A stretch of 64,000 bases of DNA. Source: Blattamonas nauphoetae (Eukaryota > Preaxostyla > Oxymonadida). The stretch covers positions 124,001 through 188,000 of the forward strand of contig JARBJD010000124.1 of the NCBI GenBank assembly GCA_033064195.1. The letters run 5' to 3'. The notes beneath the pieces were generated by a model. The model worked only from the letters and a program-made list of their open reading frames with translations. It was not told where the DNA came from and did not search any database. A program made the translations under genes and the position numbers. Positions 1-10,990 of this stretch are shown piece after piece. The first letter of the stretch is position 1. The number at the start of each line of letters is the position of its first letter.

Positions 1-3000
1 TGAAGGCGTCCAGAGGCGGCACCATGGTCACATTCATCAGCAAGGGCGTGAAGTAATTCCCCGACTGTTTGGTATTCGGTATTGTCGCATCCGGGCACGG
101 GTACTTCAATTGGAGTCCCATTAGGTTTGTGTCTGAATCTGGGTCGGAGCATGGCAACTGTCCGTTGGATAGTCTTTCCGCCAGCGTCTTCCGCTTGTAG
201 AAGAACGTTGGGTCGTCCTCCGCGACAAGGGCTTTTTCTGCTTTGTCCATCTTCTTGCTCCCTTCTGGCTTTCGCACGAAGAGTATGTTGGTGTTCGTTG
301 TGTCGAAAACCGTTTTGCGGAAGTTCAGATTGCTCGAACCATCGATTGATTCCGCGCAGATATGATTATAGAACCTGTCTCCAATCACCTCCCCGCAGAA
401 CCCACATCGCACACACATTGCGTCGTTGTTCGGAGGGAGTCGCTCCCCTGTGTCCAGCAACAATTCGTCCTCTGCTTCGATTTTGATTTCGATCAGATTC
501 TTCGTTGGTGATGTCAACGCGGCGATCACAATGTTGGCTGCAGGAATGAAGGATGTGATGTTCTCCACCGTCTCCGGCCTGAATGATTTGAAAACTTTAT
601 CCGAGACCACAAACACGAAGTGCGGGAAGATCTGGTTCATGCTCAGACCGTAAACATCCATCAACAGAACAAGCCACGCCTTCATCAGGTTCGCCCCGAC
701 CTTACTGATGGTGTGCTTCTTTCTGATCGTCGACTGCAGGAAATGCACACCCAGCGAGTGGATCTGGGGTGGTTGGTCGGGCGGTTGGCCGGGGTGTGCG
801 TTGGGGATCACACGGAAGAACAGCAGAATCGAGTCGAAACCCGCGTTGCACTGTCCAAGCGGCACGAGGTGGAAGGTGTAGTAGTGAAGTTTGGATGGGG
901 GAAACTCGAATGGTTCTTGTTTGTGTGGCTTTGGTTGTGCGGGAACTTTTGCTTTCTTTTTGCGCTTTTTGGGTTTGTCGAAGTATCTCACTACTTGGTT
1001 TGAGCGCTTAGGGCGTCCACTTTTGTATGTCTGTTCTTGTGAGATGGGCTGTTCGGGTTCACTAGCCGTTGGTTCTTCAGAGGAAGAGGCACTCTCGTCT
1101 GAATCGACTCTCTCTTCTTCAAGCGGAGTTGTGGGTTCTTTCTTTTTGAAGACATACTTCCCTTCCGTCAGCTCTACTGGTCCACTCTCGGAAGGTTCGC
1201 CAATCATGCATTTGAGAAAGAATCGGCCCCACTTGTCGTCGTCGAATTTGTTGTGTTCCAAGCATCGAAACTCGGCCATGTCGGGAAGGAAGGCATGGTG
1301 GGTGTTGCATGTCCCACTCGAGTCGACCGCACTTCGTGTTGGCGCCGGTGGATACGACAAGGACATATTCTCATCGGCTTCGGTTACAATGTCATCGAGG
1401 TCCTTGATTTTTGAAAATTGCGCTCCCAGACGAATCGAGCTGTGAGTCAGTCGTTGGAACAGCATGAAAAGCATCGGGTCGACGAGGTCGGTGTCTGATA
1501 CCGGAGTGTCTGGGACCTCCATGAATGCATTGTACTTACTCTGCATAAATATCATCCACTTCTGTGCAAGTAACTCCTTCGCTTTGGGCGATGCGTAGGC
1601 CATCGTGAAGTTGTGTGGATCAGCTTGGGGGCTGTCCAGCACAATCAGCTTGTGAGAGATTTCGTCCCCAAAGACGTCTCCACTCACGTTCGGGTTCAAA
1701 GCTTGCTCTGCCAGTCTATCCAGCACCTCGTCCTGCGTCATGTAATCCTGTATGTTCCGTGGTGTGAATCCGAGCATTTCGACGACCGTTTCGAGTTTTT
1801 CAAGTTTGGCAAGTGTATTTTGGTCCGATGATTTGATCTGGCTTGGGATGGCATTCAGCATGTTGATTCCCTCGAAGAGAGTGTATCTAGGCGACACATA
1901 CAGAACAAAAGGAAGCAGCTTTTCATCATCTTTGACAATGTCTGCCCAACGATTCTGATTCGGTGAGGTCAGAAGCACATAGTGTTGGGAGGGATTCAAT
2001 TGTCCTGGCACCAAGACGAGACTAGACAAACAAACAGAACGATCAAGAAAGTGAAAGAAACACACTCATCAACGAAATGCCACGTCTTTCCTTCAAGACG
2101 GTTTTTAATCTTGTTGCGACGATTGAGAAACAGGCGCAGGAAATGAGGGAAGTGGTGGATGCTTGGCATTTCCACTTCCCCCAACTTGATTTTCTTCTCC
2201 TTCGGGAAGAGGTCTTTCCCATACTGCTCCTCATGACCGCTTGATGCTTGGACAAGTGCATTGTAGGCAAACACCTCATATTTGTAGATGGTTGGTGTGA
2301 CGGCAATGTCTCGCGGAGGCTTGTTGGCGTGAGTGACATGCACGGTCAGTTGCTTCGCGGGAGGTGTCGAAGTGTCTGCACTGAGATGATGTGAGGCTTC
2401 ACTGTCAAGTGAATGGGTTCTTTTAGCAAGAGCGGCGTGGAGGTTCAAACTCGGTGAAAATAGTGGGGAAGTCGGTGGGGTGTCGAAGCTGTTGTCGTTA
2501 GGGTCGTGTTTCTCTGTTTTCACTTTTTGGGCAGAGCCATTCTCTTCAAGGGTTGTCTTTCTCTTCTCATCCCCCTGGGATGTCGCTGTTGCCGGGATTG
2601 AGTCTGGTGTGGGGCTGAGATTGGGCTGCGAGATGCCGGTTTTTTGACGTGTCTTTTCGCTCTTCGTGCGGACAAATATCAGAGGATATTCACCTGCTTT
2701 GGCTGTACAAACTGCCTAAAAAACATAAACAAATCAAAAGACACAAACCTCTGCTCCGAGGCTTAGTGCCAGCGTGATTGCTGGGAAGCGAAGAGCTGAC
2801 TTCCCTATTCCAGGTGAGCCTGTAACAACATGTATCATCGATTGAGTTTCCTCCCCTATGCAGTTACGAACAAATTGCTGTGAATTGAACAAAATGTGGC
2901 TCAGCAGAGAGAACCACGACGGCCTGAACAGAATGTCTTTCAGATGGAGTTCCAGATTTTTCGTGTTTTTGTAACTCCCAACTGTCTTCATCATGAACCT

Positions 3001-3591
3001 GGAGATGTCCAGAGGCAAGACTTTGCTGGGCCGCTTGTTGTAATTCGGAAACTCACTTTGACTCAAAGGGCCCATCGACGAGTCAATAGCCACCAGCACG
3101 TTCCGCATAATCCTTGAGAAGGGTTCCTCCAATCGATGCTCTTGTTTAACTTTATCAAAGTCAGTGATTTGATGAGAATGGTCAACTTGGGGATGAGATC
3201 CATCCGGCCACGAGAAGGGCACAATTACCAGCAAGCGAGAGAGATCAGTTCCATCAAGAGTATTTTGATGCTGAAGGACATCCCTGAGACTCTCTGATTC
3301 ATCAACTTCAGCGAGTAACTGCTCTTCGCCAGTGAACAGATGAATCACACTAATATCAAGCCACTGAATTGTATCTGCGGGTTGTTCCGGATATTGGCAC
3401 TTGAGCCACTTCAAAAAGTCTTCTTTGGCGGTCCGAATTGTCTCATTAATATTTAATGGAAACAATAATTCGATGGGTGTTGTGATGGCTTCAGGCGTCC
3501 AGAACAGGACAAATACAACGTCTTTGGCTATGTCTTGTGGCGTTGGCGCATCTCTTGCATATGTAGATGATACATCGACGTCCATATCCAT
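1..3591 (-). CDS. Crinkler/RHS-type (CR) P-loop NTPase, copy 1 (runs off the left edge)
   Basis: The start is the ATG at 3591, equivalent to the start in the second copy at 10991. Exons are about 3591-2749, 2715-2066 and 2021 to beyond 1. The introns are 33 bp (GTTTGT...TTTTAG) and 44 bp (GTGTGT...TCTAG), and removing them keeps one open frame. Residues ~10-130 look like a ubiquitin-like header. Next comes a Walker A loop, GSPGIGKS, close to the end of exon 1. A long acidic, low-complexity linker follows, then the part typical of RHS/Crinkler NTPases (HYVLLTSPNQ, then LYVSPRYT, then GFTPRN). A conserved C-terminal block holds a CVRCGFCG...Cys/His cluster. In this superfamily (Zhang et al. style CR proteins) a header, an NTPase and a variable, often nuclease-like, tail are usual. 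The specific activity here is unknown. The frame stays open to base 1, so the end lies outside the window. Confidence 0.75.
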
Positions 3592-3677
3592 GTGGATGTT
3601 TTCTTCAGAAAAATGTTTTGAACACAAAGATCGGACCCATTGTTTGTGAATTGTGAGACGCTAAAAAAACAATAAGT
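3592..3677. promoter_or_regulatory. Short divergent promoter between CR gene and small membrane-protein gene
   Basis: Only 86 bp separate the CR start codon (3591, minus) from the ATG at 3678 (plus). The equivalent interval before the second CR copy (10903-10990) is 88 bp and clearly homologous: both hold an ACAAACAATGG run followed by TCCGATCTT, and a GGCCATACTT block at the far side. Conservation of a non-coding interval with both start codons suggests a shared bidirectional promoter. No TATA box is identifiable. Confidence 0.5.
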
Positions 3678-4041
3678 ATGGCCGAATGGTTCGATGTCGA
3701 ATCTGACGAAGAGTCTCAATCTGGAGCTGTCACCTGCTTGAAACCCATTTTGTCGATGGATCACCCTCTGAAAGATGAGATTCACACGTACAGGTATTGA
3801 TATCCTTTCTCTCTTCGTCTTCCCCTCACACTGAGGTAAAAGATTCAACAGCATTTCTATCCAAAGAGGACGTCCAATCTTGCTCATTTGGAACTTGTTT
3901 CTCCTTATGATTGGTGTTTTGAGTGGTTCTGTTTTGTTTCCAAGCAAGATCGGTACAAACAGGTTGCATAGAAACAAAATAAGAATGTTAAAGTCAAACC
4001 CTTATTTCCTTCAGTTGATTGATATGGTTGACGCACAGTAG
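3678..4041 (+). CDS. Small single-pass membrane protein, divergent partner of the CR gene
   Basis: Exon 1 is 3678-3793 and exon 2 is 3852-4041, joined across a 58-bp GT-AG intron (GTATTG...CAACAG). The model gives about 101 residues. The N-terminal half is acidic and soluble (MAEWFDVESDEESQ at the start). The second half has one strong hydrophobic segment (PILLIWNLFLLMIGVLSG) followed by a basic stretch, as expected for a single-pass membrane protein with a basic flank. I do not recognise the family. The gene starts 86 bp from the divergent CR gene. A decayed homologue of its first ~15 codons is found at the same place beside the second CR copy (10902, minus), which supports this start and suggests the two genes travel together. 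The acceptor choice is the weak point of the model. Confidence 0.5.
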
Positions 4042-4481
4042 TTGGACAGACGGGAGTTTCCACACATCTTCCAAGTGACTCCAAAGGAACTATCTTCCAA
4101 GGTGGCGATACCTCCTCAGTCCTAAAGTCAGTATTCAATTCCCCCCGTCTTGTTTGTTGTCACAGATCTCGCCAAATTACGACAAAATTGGCCTGTTTCT
4201 GGCGATCATCCTCTGAAAGGATACAAAAAGGCACAACAACCCCTAAATGGAAGATAAAGCTTAAAAAGATTTGAACTAGCAAGACATACCATTCACATGG
4301 ATTCACACTTCATATTTGCCCAATTGTACGTTCTGAAAGGAACAAACTCATTCGCGCTGAAAAGGCAAGATAGGACGGAAATAATGAAGAAGAGGAACAT
4401 ACGCACAATGGGGGCGAAGTTTGTTGAGACAAGAGTCACAGAGGACCACTCGATAGGACAAAGAATAATACCGTTATATTG
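4042..4481. other. Intergenic stretch without recognisable gene
   Basis: Short frames occur on both strands but none has coding-like composition or a recognisable motif. Nothing further is seen. Confidence 0.5.
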
Positions 4482-6593
4482 ATGGAGAAGAAATCAGTCC
4501 CACTTCATTGTGCCATGTCTGTATGGTTTGATCTTCTGACGCTTCTCTCATTGAGTTTTCATCGCCTTCTTCATATGCTCATGTATATCACAACCCGTTT
4601 ATTATCTCGTGAAACGATTTTATCTAATGATGAAACCACTGACGAGAAGCCAGAATCATCGACACAGATTTCACTTCGTCGCTCGAAACAATTCAAAATT
4701 GGAAAAGAACTCGACGGCGATATCACCCAAAACACACTCACTCAACAATATGCGATGGACAGAGAACAGGTTGAATCTTCTTATTGCATTAGATGTCTCC
4801 CAGCTGGCTTCAACGATCAATGACATTCTGACTGCCATGAACACGGAAACAAGTGATCCCCTCAATCGATATCTCGCTATGCTTTCATCAATGGCACACC
4901 TTGCTGGTTTCTGCTCAGTGTTTGTTGAATTGAATGGGATAGAAGCACTCGTTTCACTGAACAGTCAGTTCACGAAAGAAAATCCAAATGTTTGCTTCCT
5001 CATTCATTTCTTTTATCAGAAGACATTTCTTGAGCTGATCTGGGGTTTATGTGTGCCCTTTCTTCGAAATTGACTTCGCACAGCGTATCATTGTTCGGAA
5101 GCCGCCAGTCCACTGTTAACTTCACCGATTTCCAATGATCTGGTCGAACTTTTAAAAACAAGTGAGACTGAAACAGCAGAACTGGTTTGTTTCTTCTTCT
5201 TTCCTCACTTGTTCAGGTTCTCAAATGTTTGATCAATCTTGGAGTTGACAAAGTCGATCTGATCCGGTCTCAGCTCGGACCCACACTTCTCCCGTCGCTT
5301 TCTCTCTTGCTTCAGACAACCCTCCCAGTCCACCATCAACACCTCTCCATTCGAGACAACATTGCTTTCTTTGGAGAATCATCGCAGGACAAGTCAACCA
5401 AACTCTGTCTTAATCTTCTGATTCTGGTTGTGGAAGGAAGTCAGCAGTTTAGACTGGACAACGAGTTCGTCCGATTGATTGTGCCTCTTCTTCGACACAA
5501 TTCGACGAACATCGTTTTGCTTGTTCTCCGTGTCCTGCACACAATCACATCGAATCCTGATATTTCAGGAACGATGAGGCAACAAATCCCGGCCGCCCAG
5601 ATCGATGGGAGCACGCGATCGGTTCCAATGATGACACTCGTCGCAGAACTGTTCGACAACTATCTCAGCCGACTCCGCACACAAATTGGGCAGATCCAGT
5701 TGTTGTGGACGAATGAATCGGAAAGTGCGATGCTGCTTGACTCGAACACTGGTGCAACAAATGCGTCGGAATCCGTCGACGTTTTGACACTCACTCCAAG
5801 AATTTCTGCGACCTGTGACGTGATGAGTGGTCTCTCGAATCTCTTCAGCTCTGCTGTCTATTGGGAGGACCAACTGCATGAAATGGTGCTTGGCTGTGGG
5901 ATGCTTCGTCTGTTTGGGGATTGTTTCTCGTTCTTCCTCGAATCTCTCGAATTTGAAGACTCTCTGACGAGAGCGAATCCAGCCGTGGAACTATCGTGGA
6001 TGGACTCCAGAACTTCAGTGAAAGAAGACGCAATCCGAGTTGTGCGAAGCTGCGTGGTTGGGATTGTGGAAGTGATTGAACTTTCGCATGATCGAAGCGA
6101 TCTTATTTTCCGTTCAATCCATCCTCAGCAACAAAAACCACACAAGACATTCTTCTCCGTCTTGTCGACTCTGCTCTCCACGGGAGTCCCCGACCTCACT
6201 CAGCCCGTTGCTCGCATCGTGAAGCAGATTCTAACGTGGAGAGACGGATATCTCCCGAAAATCCTGAAATCTGGGCTCGTTGAAGTTCTCTTTCGATATG
6301 TGATCACACAGGACATTGACGACGAACTCACCGAGAGACAGCTCATGCAGATTGCGAATCGTGTTCTCGCTGGAGGGAATCAGAGTTATTTGCAACACTA
6401 CCAACCACGAATGATTGAGCGTGTGTCCGCTCACCGTTTTCACTCTTTGTTGGCTCAATTCCACTTCGTTGAGATGATGGCGAACCGATCCCAAATGCGA
6501 ACAAAAGAATGGTCGAACGATCTCAAGGAGCTTCAATATCTTTCTTCGGAGATTGAAGCATTGATGAATAGATCCCAAAGGACAGGAAGTTGA
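4482..6593 (+). CDS. ARM/HEAT-like helical repeat protein
   Basis: The model has exons 4482-4769, 4804-4989, 5020-5044, 5084-5184 and 5217-6593. Introns are 34, 30, 39 and 32 bp, all GT-AG, and together keep one frame of about 658 residues. The protein is a chain of amphipathic helices: blocks such as LVLKCLINLGVDKV, LCLNLLILVVEGSQ and IVLLVLRVLHTITSNPD are typical of armadillo-like scaffolds, which usually bind partner proteins in cytosol or nucleus. Residues near the C-terminus (QMRTKEWSNDLKELQYLSSE) form a charged coiled-coil-like helix. No catalytic motif is seen. The start is uncertain, because the first ~40 residues are hydrophobic and could hide another intron; an in-frame ATG also lies in exon 1. 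Many metamonad ARM proteins are unnamed, so I assign no specific function. Confidence 0.65.
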
Positions 6594-6747
6594 TTGGGAT
6601 CCGAGGGAGCAGACAAAGTTAAACCTCATCGAAGAGTACGAGTCATTCGGCTTTGGTTTCATTTCTTCTTCCACTTGCCATATCTTACATCATCTTGATT
6701 CCTTTTGTTGGTTTGTATGTAACTTCGTTCTCGTCATTATCACCACG

Positions 6748-7312
6748 ATGAACGGGTTCGATCACGATCTGCTCTCTCCTTGAAAGTTCTGTTCTCCACA
6801 TGATTATTCTCAATCTTTCCCAGCTGATCTCGAATCGAAAGACAGAGTCTTGAACTGGGACTTTTCTTTGGACATTTGGGAAGAACGAACGAAACCACCC
6901 TCTGAATATCCTCGATAAACTGCAAACCATTCCTGACAATTTGTATTGCTACCGGTTCCCGCCCCTCACTTCCTCCATGACCAATATGCAAACCCCAGAA
7001 AGCCTGAAAATTGATGCACTTGTGAACCTGAAAGTTGAACGTGAAGTTGAGAAAGCGATGAAGCAGCGAGAACATCAATGCAAACTGAATGCCTATTCTT
7101 GTGAGATGCCGAACCCGGAAACGGAGAGATCGCGAGCAGAGAAGCGAGTATTGCATGAAGTGTTCAGCGATCTCTGGAAGCAAATGAACCGTCTGTCCCA
7201 AATGCCGGACTTGTACAGCATGTCAGTTGAAAAGGTCAGAATGCGGCTTCATGAGCTGGAAAATCTGAAAACAGCGACAGAACAAGGTGGGATCGATTCT
7301 CTGAGCATGTGA
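6748..7312 (+). CDS. Small helical/coiled-coil protein, exon structure uncertain
   Basis: The secure part is the open frame from about 6886 to 7312, with an in-frame ATG at 6977. It is rich in Glu, Lys and Leu and helical throughout (LKVEREVEKAMKQREHQ; EVFSDLWKQMNRLSQ; SVEKVRMRLHELENL). Upstream, another coding-like frame (DLESKDR) can be joined to it if a short intron beginning GTCTTG at ~6849 is removed, so the gene may start near the ATG at 6748. I do not recognise the family. The helical content and size (roughly 110-170 residues) would fit a small subunit or adaptor. It lies 155-380 bp after the ARM-like gene on the same strand. Confidence 0.4.
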
Positions 7313-8570
7313 GAGTTTCACAGCCTTTTTCTCGGCATACTCTTTATTCTCACTTTACCAAATCGATTTCAGTATTTGTACATCCATTTACACCCATTTC
7401 TTCTCGAATTATGAACAATAATTGACTTTTGGTGAAGAATCAGAGAAAGGATTTTGTGAAAGTGGACAGTTTGACTTATTGGCATGCATCTCATCTGTGT
7501 AGCATTCTGCACATTGTTCCGAACCCCCTCCCGACGTCCCTGTGAGATTTTTGACTTCGATATGGTTCTCCACACCACCAGAAATCATTCCAACTTCACG
7601 GTTCAAGATAACAACATATTTGGCTAATATTGAAAGAGAATCATGTGAAACACATTCTAACAGATGTATGACATCAGGTGAACTTCCAGAAGCGAGAAGA
7701 AATGGTCGATTGGTGGAGGTGGACGAAAAACATGAAAAAAGTGAATCGGCATCGAACAGTCACTGATCTCGCGATGAACAGCTGCAAAGCCTGCCCTGTT
7801 CTTTTTTCGAAGAGGAAATCCACTGGTTTTGGCTGTCTATGCAATTCTGACAATGAGTCGGTTGATGCTTTGATTGTGCATTCCCGTCTATCGAGAGGTG
7901 ATGTATGGTGAGTTTGACTGGAAGTCACGGAGAAATAATGAAGAGATTGTTGTGTTGGACAATCTTTAAACACCATTCTGTGTTGCAGTCGCCTACAAAG
8001 GCTCAGAGTTTTGAAGTGTCATTTTCATGCACCATTAGCTGTTCAAAATTGAAATATCCAAAGCGAACAATTTGTTCACAAGGGAAGGATCTGATGAAGG
8101 TCAGCAAGAATCCGTCACAGACATGTCAGGTTGATTCGAAGAATGTTCAAAGCAGCCACTCTTTCTGATGCCGCTCCTTTCGACAATATCCCCACCAACT
8201 CTTCCAATCGATCTTCCACATCCGCTGAGGAGAAATCAAACAATGTTGAAGGCCCACACGGTTGGGATGTTGATATGCTGCATCTTGAGTCAAATATGAC
8301 GATATTTGCCTATGTCTGTCTTTCACAAGAGACAACTTTCGCTTCATTACGACTTTTCGATAGTTGCGGGAAACTTGCTGGAAGAATGGATTGAGATTCG
8401 CAGTGATAAAATGATTCTGGGTTTGCCATTAGATCAAACACACTGTAAGGGTTCGATCAATATTTTGATTGAAAGTGGTGATGTATTTATCTGTGAAAGG
8501 AGAGGTACTTTCACCCAGTCACAGTTTCCTCTCTTCTCAGATTCACCTTTTGCCAATTCCTTTCATAACA
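7313..8570. other. Largely non-coding stretch with gene remnants
   Basis: The first 350 bp show nothing. From ~7680 to 8570 short plus-strand frames look faintly coding. One has a Cys cluster (CKACPVLF...CLC); another, at 8131-8391, is rich in Ser and Asn and precedes the SPRY unit in the place where a SPRY gene's N-terminal region would lie. The pieces are in different frames and no intron set joining them was convincing, so this is probably the decayed or unresolved 5' part of the SPRY gene that follows. Confidence 0.35.
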
Positions 8571-8579
8571 CTCCCACCG

Positions 8580-9221
8580 ATGAATTTCACTGATCCATCG
8601 CATTTCTCCATCGTGCATACCACCATTGTTCACGCAATTGATGATTCGAATGGTAATTCCTTTTGGAGTTCTGTCCTTCTTTCCAACCCATTCACATCTG
8701 GAGTTGTCTCAATCACAATGACTCTTCTCTCAAAGCGATGTGTGCTTGATTCCTCCTCATAATTTGATCAGATGGAAATGTTGTTGTTGGTCTGATGGAT
8801 TCTGCATCTCCAATTCCAAAAACTGACGAAACTCTTGGATCTGATGTGAAAAGTCCATTTTTCTCTGATCTCATCTTCTCAGACTCTGTTGGTCTCAACA
8901 GATCTGGTGATCTCTGCTTTAACACTCCATCATTATATTCATGTGAAGATAGCCACCATGAACTGAAAGAAGGCGATTGTGTTGGAATGGAAGTTGATCT
9001 TGACTCAACTCCTCAAACAGTGCAATTCTTTGTGAATGGTGTGGCTGGAGAATGTTACATGACAGGAATCCCTTCATCAGTGCGAATTGGAGTCTGATTC
9101 TCTCTTCACTCATTTTTCTCTTTTTCAGTTTACTGTCTATGGAGTTGGAACGTCGTTCCGAATTGACAACATTTCTCACCTCTCCCAACCAATACCAATC
9201 TCAGAGGGAATGAACGAGTGA
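8580..9221 (+). CDS. SPRY/B30.2-domain protein, copy a (5' end unresolved)
   Basis: Exons 8580-8739, 8772-9091 and 9129-9221 are separated by introns of 32 bp (GTGTGCTTG...GATCAG) and 37 bp (GTCTGATTC...TTTCAG), and splicing gives one frame. The product shows the local SPRY signature: WSSVLLSNPFTSGVVSIT, then GLMDS, then FNTPS, then LKEGDCVGMEVDLDSTPQTV, QFFVNG, and SFRIDNIS before the end. SPRY domains are protein-binding beta-sandwiches. In this window the same module occurs six times with both introns in the same places. The start is a guess: ATG 8580 opens the conserved block, and upstream coding could not be joined. A decayed coiled-coil gene follows directly, an arrangement repeated in inverted form at 35.3-37.5 kb. 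Confidence 0.65.
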
Positions 9222-10790
9222 AATGGTGAGCGTAGACAACCAGGCCGCCACGTTCATTCCACAGCCCCAAAATGAACACTCGAGATCCTCTCTCCTCTTG
9301 CAAAAGTGTCAGAAATGAGAATAGGATGGAAAAATGATATTCCTCACCGAAATGGGAGTGTGTCTGTCTGCCAAAACAATGAAATCTTTCTCGAACAAGC
9401 GATGACCCCCAATGCGTGGAATCTTCTCGCCTGCGAACAAAGGAGTCCACCGACAGATGCTGAATCAGACCCGTTTCAGAGCGAGCAAGTCTTTTCAATT
9501 GTCCATCGAATGAAAGATTGGTTTGAAGCCAGAAAAGGAAGAATTTGGAAGGATTATGACTTCAGGCGAAGTGAGAAAGGATTGGAACAACAGTGCAAAT
9601 GGAAGAAATGCCAGAAACTCCTCTTCATGACAGACACAATGAGGAAGAACAACAACGAAAAGCACGACCCCACAACCTCCAACAATTTGAGACATCAACA
9701 CGTGTTTTGGCTGTGATCGGCTCCAAAGATGGAAGAAGAACCTGAAACGGCAGACGGGATTGGGAGTTTGCCGCTTGTCTTTGACCAGTTCACGACGAAC
9801 GCAGCAGATGCTCTCCAACCGCGGCCCGACGCCATTCGAAGTTTTGATGTCAGTTTCTGAAGACAGAAATCGAAGACATCGAAGGAAATTTGACTATTTC
9901 AGTTGAGATCAGTGTCTCACATCTCTTCTTGGACTCTCTCGTTCTGAACGAACCTCTTCAATCAAATGCAGGTTCATCCCATCCAGACCATTCAACTGTT
10001 CTATTCATCCATTCACACACACCATTGTACCGATCTTGATGCTCGGCTGACGATGGTCAGACATTGGAATGGTGAGAACGAGGGTGACTCGAAAGTGAGC
10101 AGGAATTGGATGAATTACAAGCAGTGTCTGATCATGCAGATCATTCAGTGCGGTATCTTGATGCGGTTGAAGCAGAAATTTCAAGTGAATTGGAAATGCC
10201 CACAGCACAACTGGCTCGACACAGGAAGCAAGAAATAGAATACTTTGCCCAACCAGAACACACCACTATTGGACAGAAAACGAAAGCTCGGAACGAACTT
10301 CGAACAATTATTGGCGAGGGTTAGAAGACGGAGCTTTCACTCGAGCTCTGAGAACGACACTCTGAAACGGCTCCAAAAACAGTGGATATGAAAGTCAAGA
10401 CTGAAGTGGAAAAGAATTGCGAGCAGAAAGCATGCTTTTTGTGAGGACCTTCTTCAGAAACGGGAATATTGCAGACAGGCCGCGATGAACGAGGAACGAG
10501 TCTGACTCACCGATTCTGCGACATCCGCAGGAAGTGCCATTGACCAAACGACAGACACATTTGGAGAACACCAAAACAACAAAGTGAGACATCCTCGCAG
10601 GTGGATGAAGAAGAGGTGAGACTGGACACGACGAAACAAGCCAGATGGCGGAAACGGACTGATCTTGTGAAGTAGTCACGCATCACCGAAGCACAACCAC
10701 ATCACACTCTCCATGAGGTGCTTCCCGACAGAACAGGCACTTGTGGAGCGGAACAGGAGAAGGACAGAAAACGACGAGAGATTCTGAAGA
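9222..10790 (+). pseudogene. Decayed coiled-coil gene, duplicate unit A
   Basis: Coding-like stretches in changing frames run through this interval: a part with RMKDWFEARKGRIWKDYD, a Gln/Arg-rich helix, an EELDEL-like coiled coil around 10106-10300 and a basic tail near 10600-10790. An inverted homologue lies at 35345-36880, and the two share stops and frame changes in several places. Neither copy gives a continuous frame even after looking for short introns, so both are probably pseudogenes of one host gene always found just 3' of a SPRY unit. Function unknown. Extra introns that I missed could rescue part of it. Confidence 0.5.
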
Positions 10791-10854
10791 AGTCGACATA
10801 TTAGTCCATTTATCTTAAACATGACAGCTCCCTTGCTCTTTTGTTTCGATCTCA

Positions 10855-10902
10855 CCTATGTTGAGTATCTTTGTCAACCTCGACTTCGAACTTTTCGGCC
10901 AT
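10855..10902 (-). pseudogene. Remnant of the small membrane-protein gene's 5' end
   Basis: The minus strand from 10902 reads MAEKFEVEVDKDTQ, matching the first residues of the small gene at 3678 (MAEWFDVESDEESQ). The similarity stops after ~16 codons, where unrelated duplicated DNA begins. It marks the edge of the duplication that carried the second CR gene. Confidence 0.6.
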
Positions 10903-10990
10903 ACTTTTTTATATTTTCAAATTTATTAACAAACAATGGATCCGATCTTCGTGTTCCATTTATTTTTCGAAAGAAAACGTCCACTTTGAA

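Noticed and set aside
82-1445. Plus-strand open frames of 60-184 codons
   Set aside because: They are shadows of the CR gene on the minus strand, which is open through the same interval.
4297-4482. 61-codon frame upstream of the ARM-like gene
   Set aside because: Composition is not coding-like and it has no splice link to the gene.
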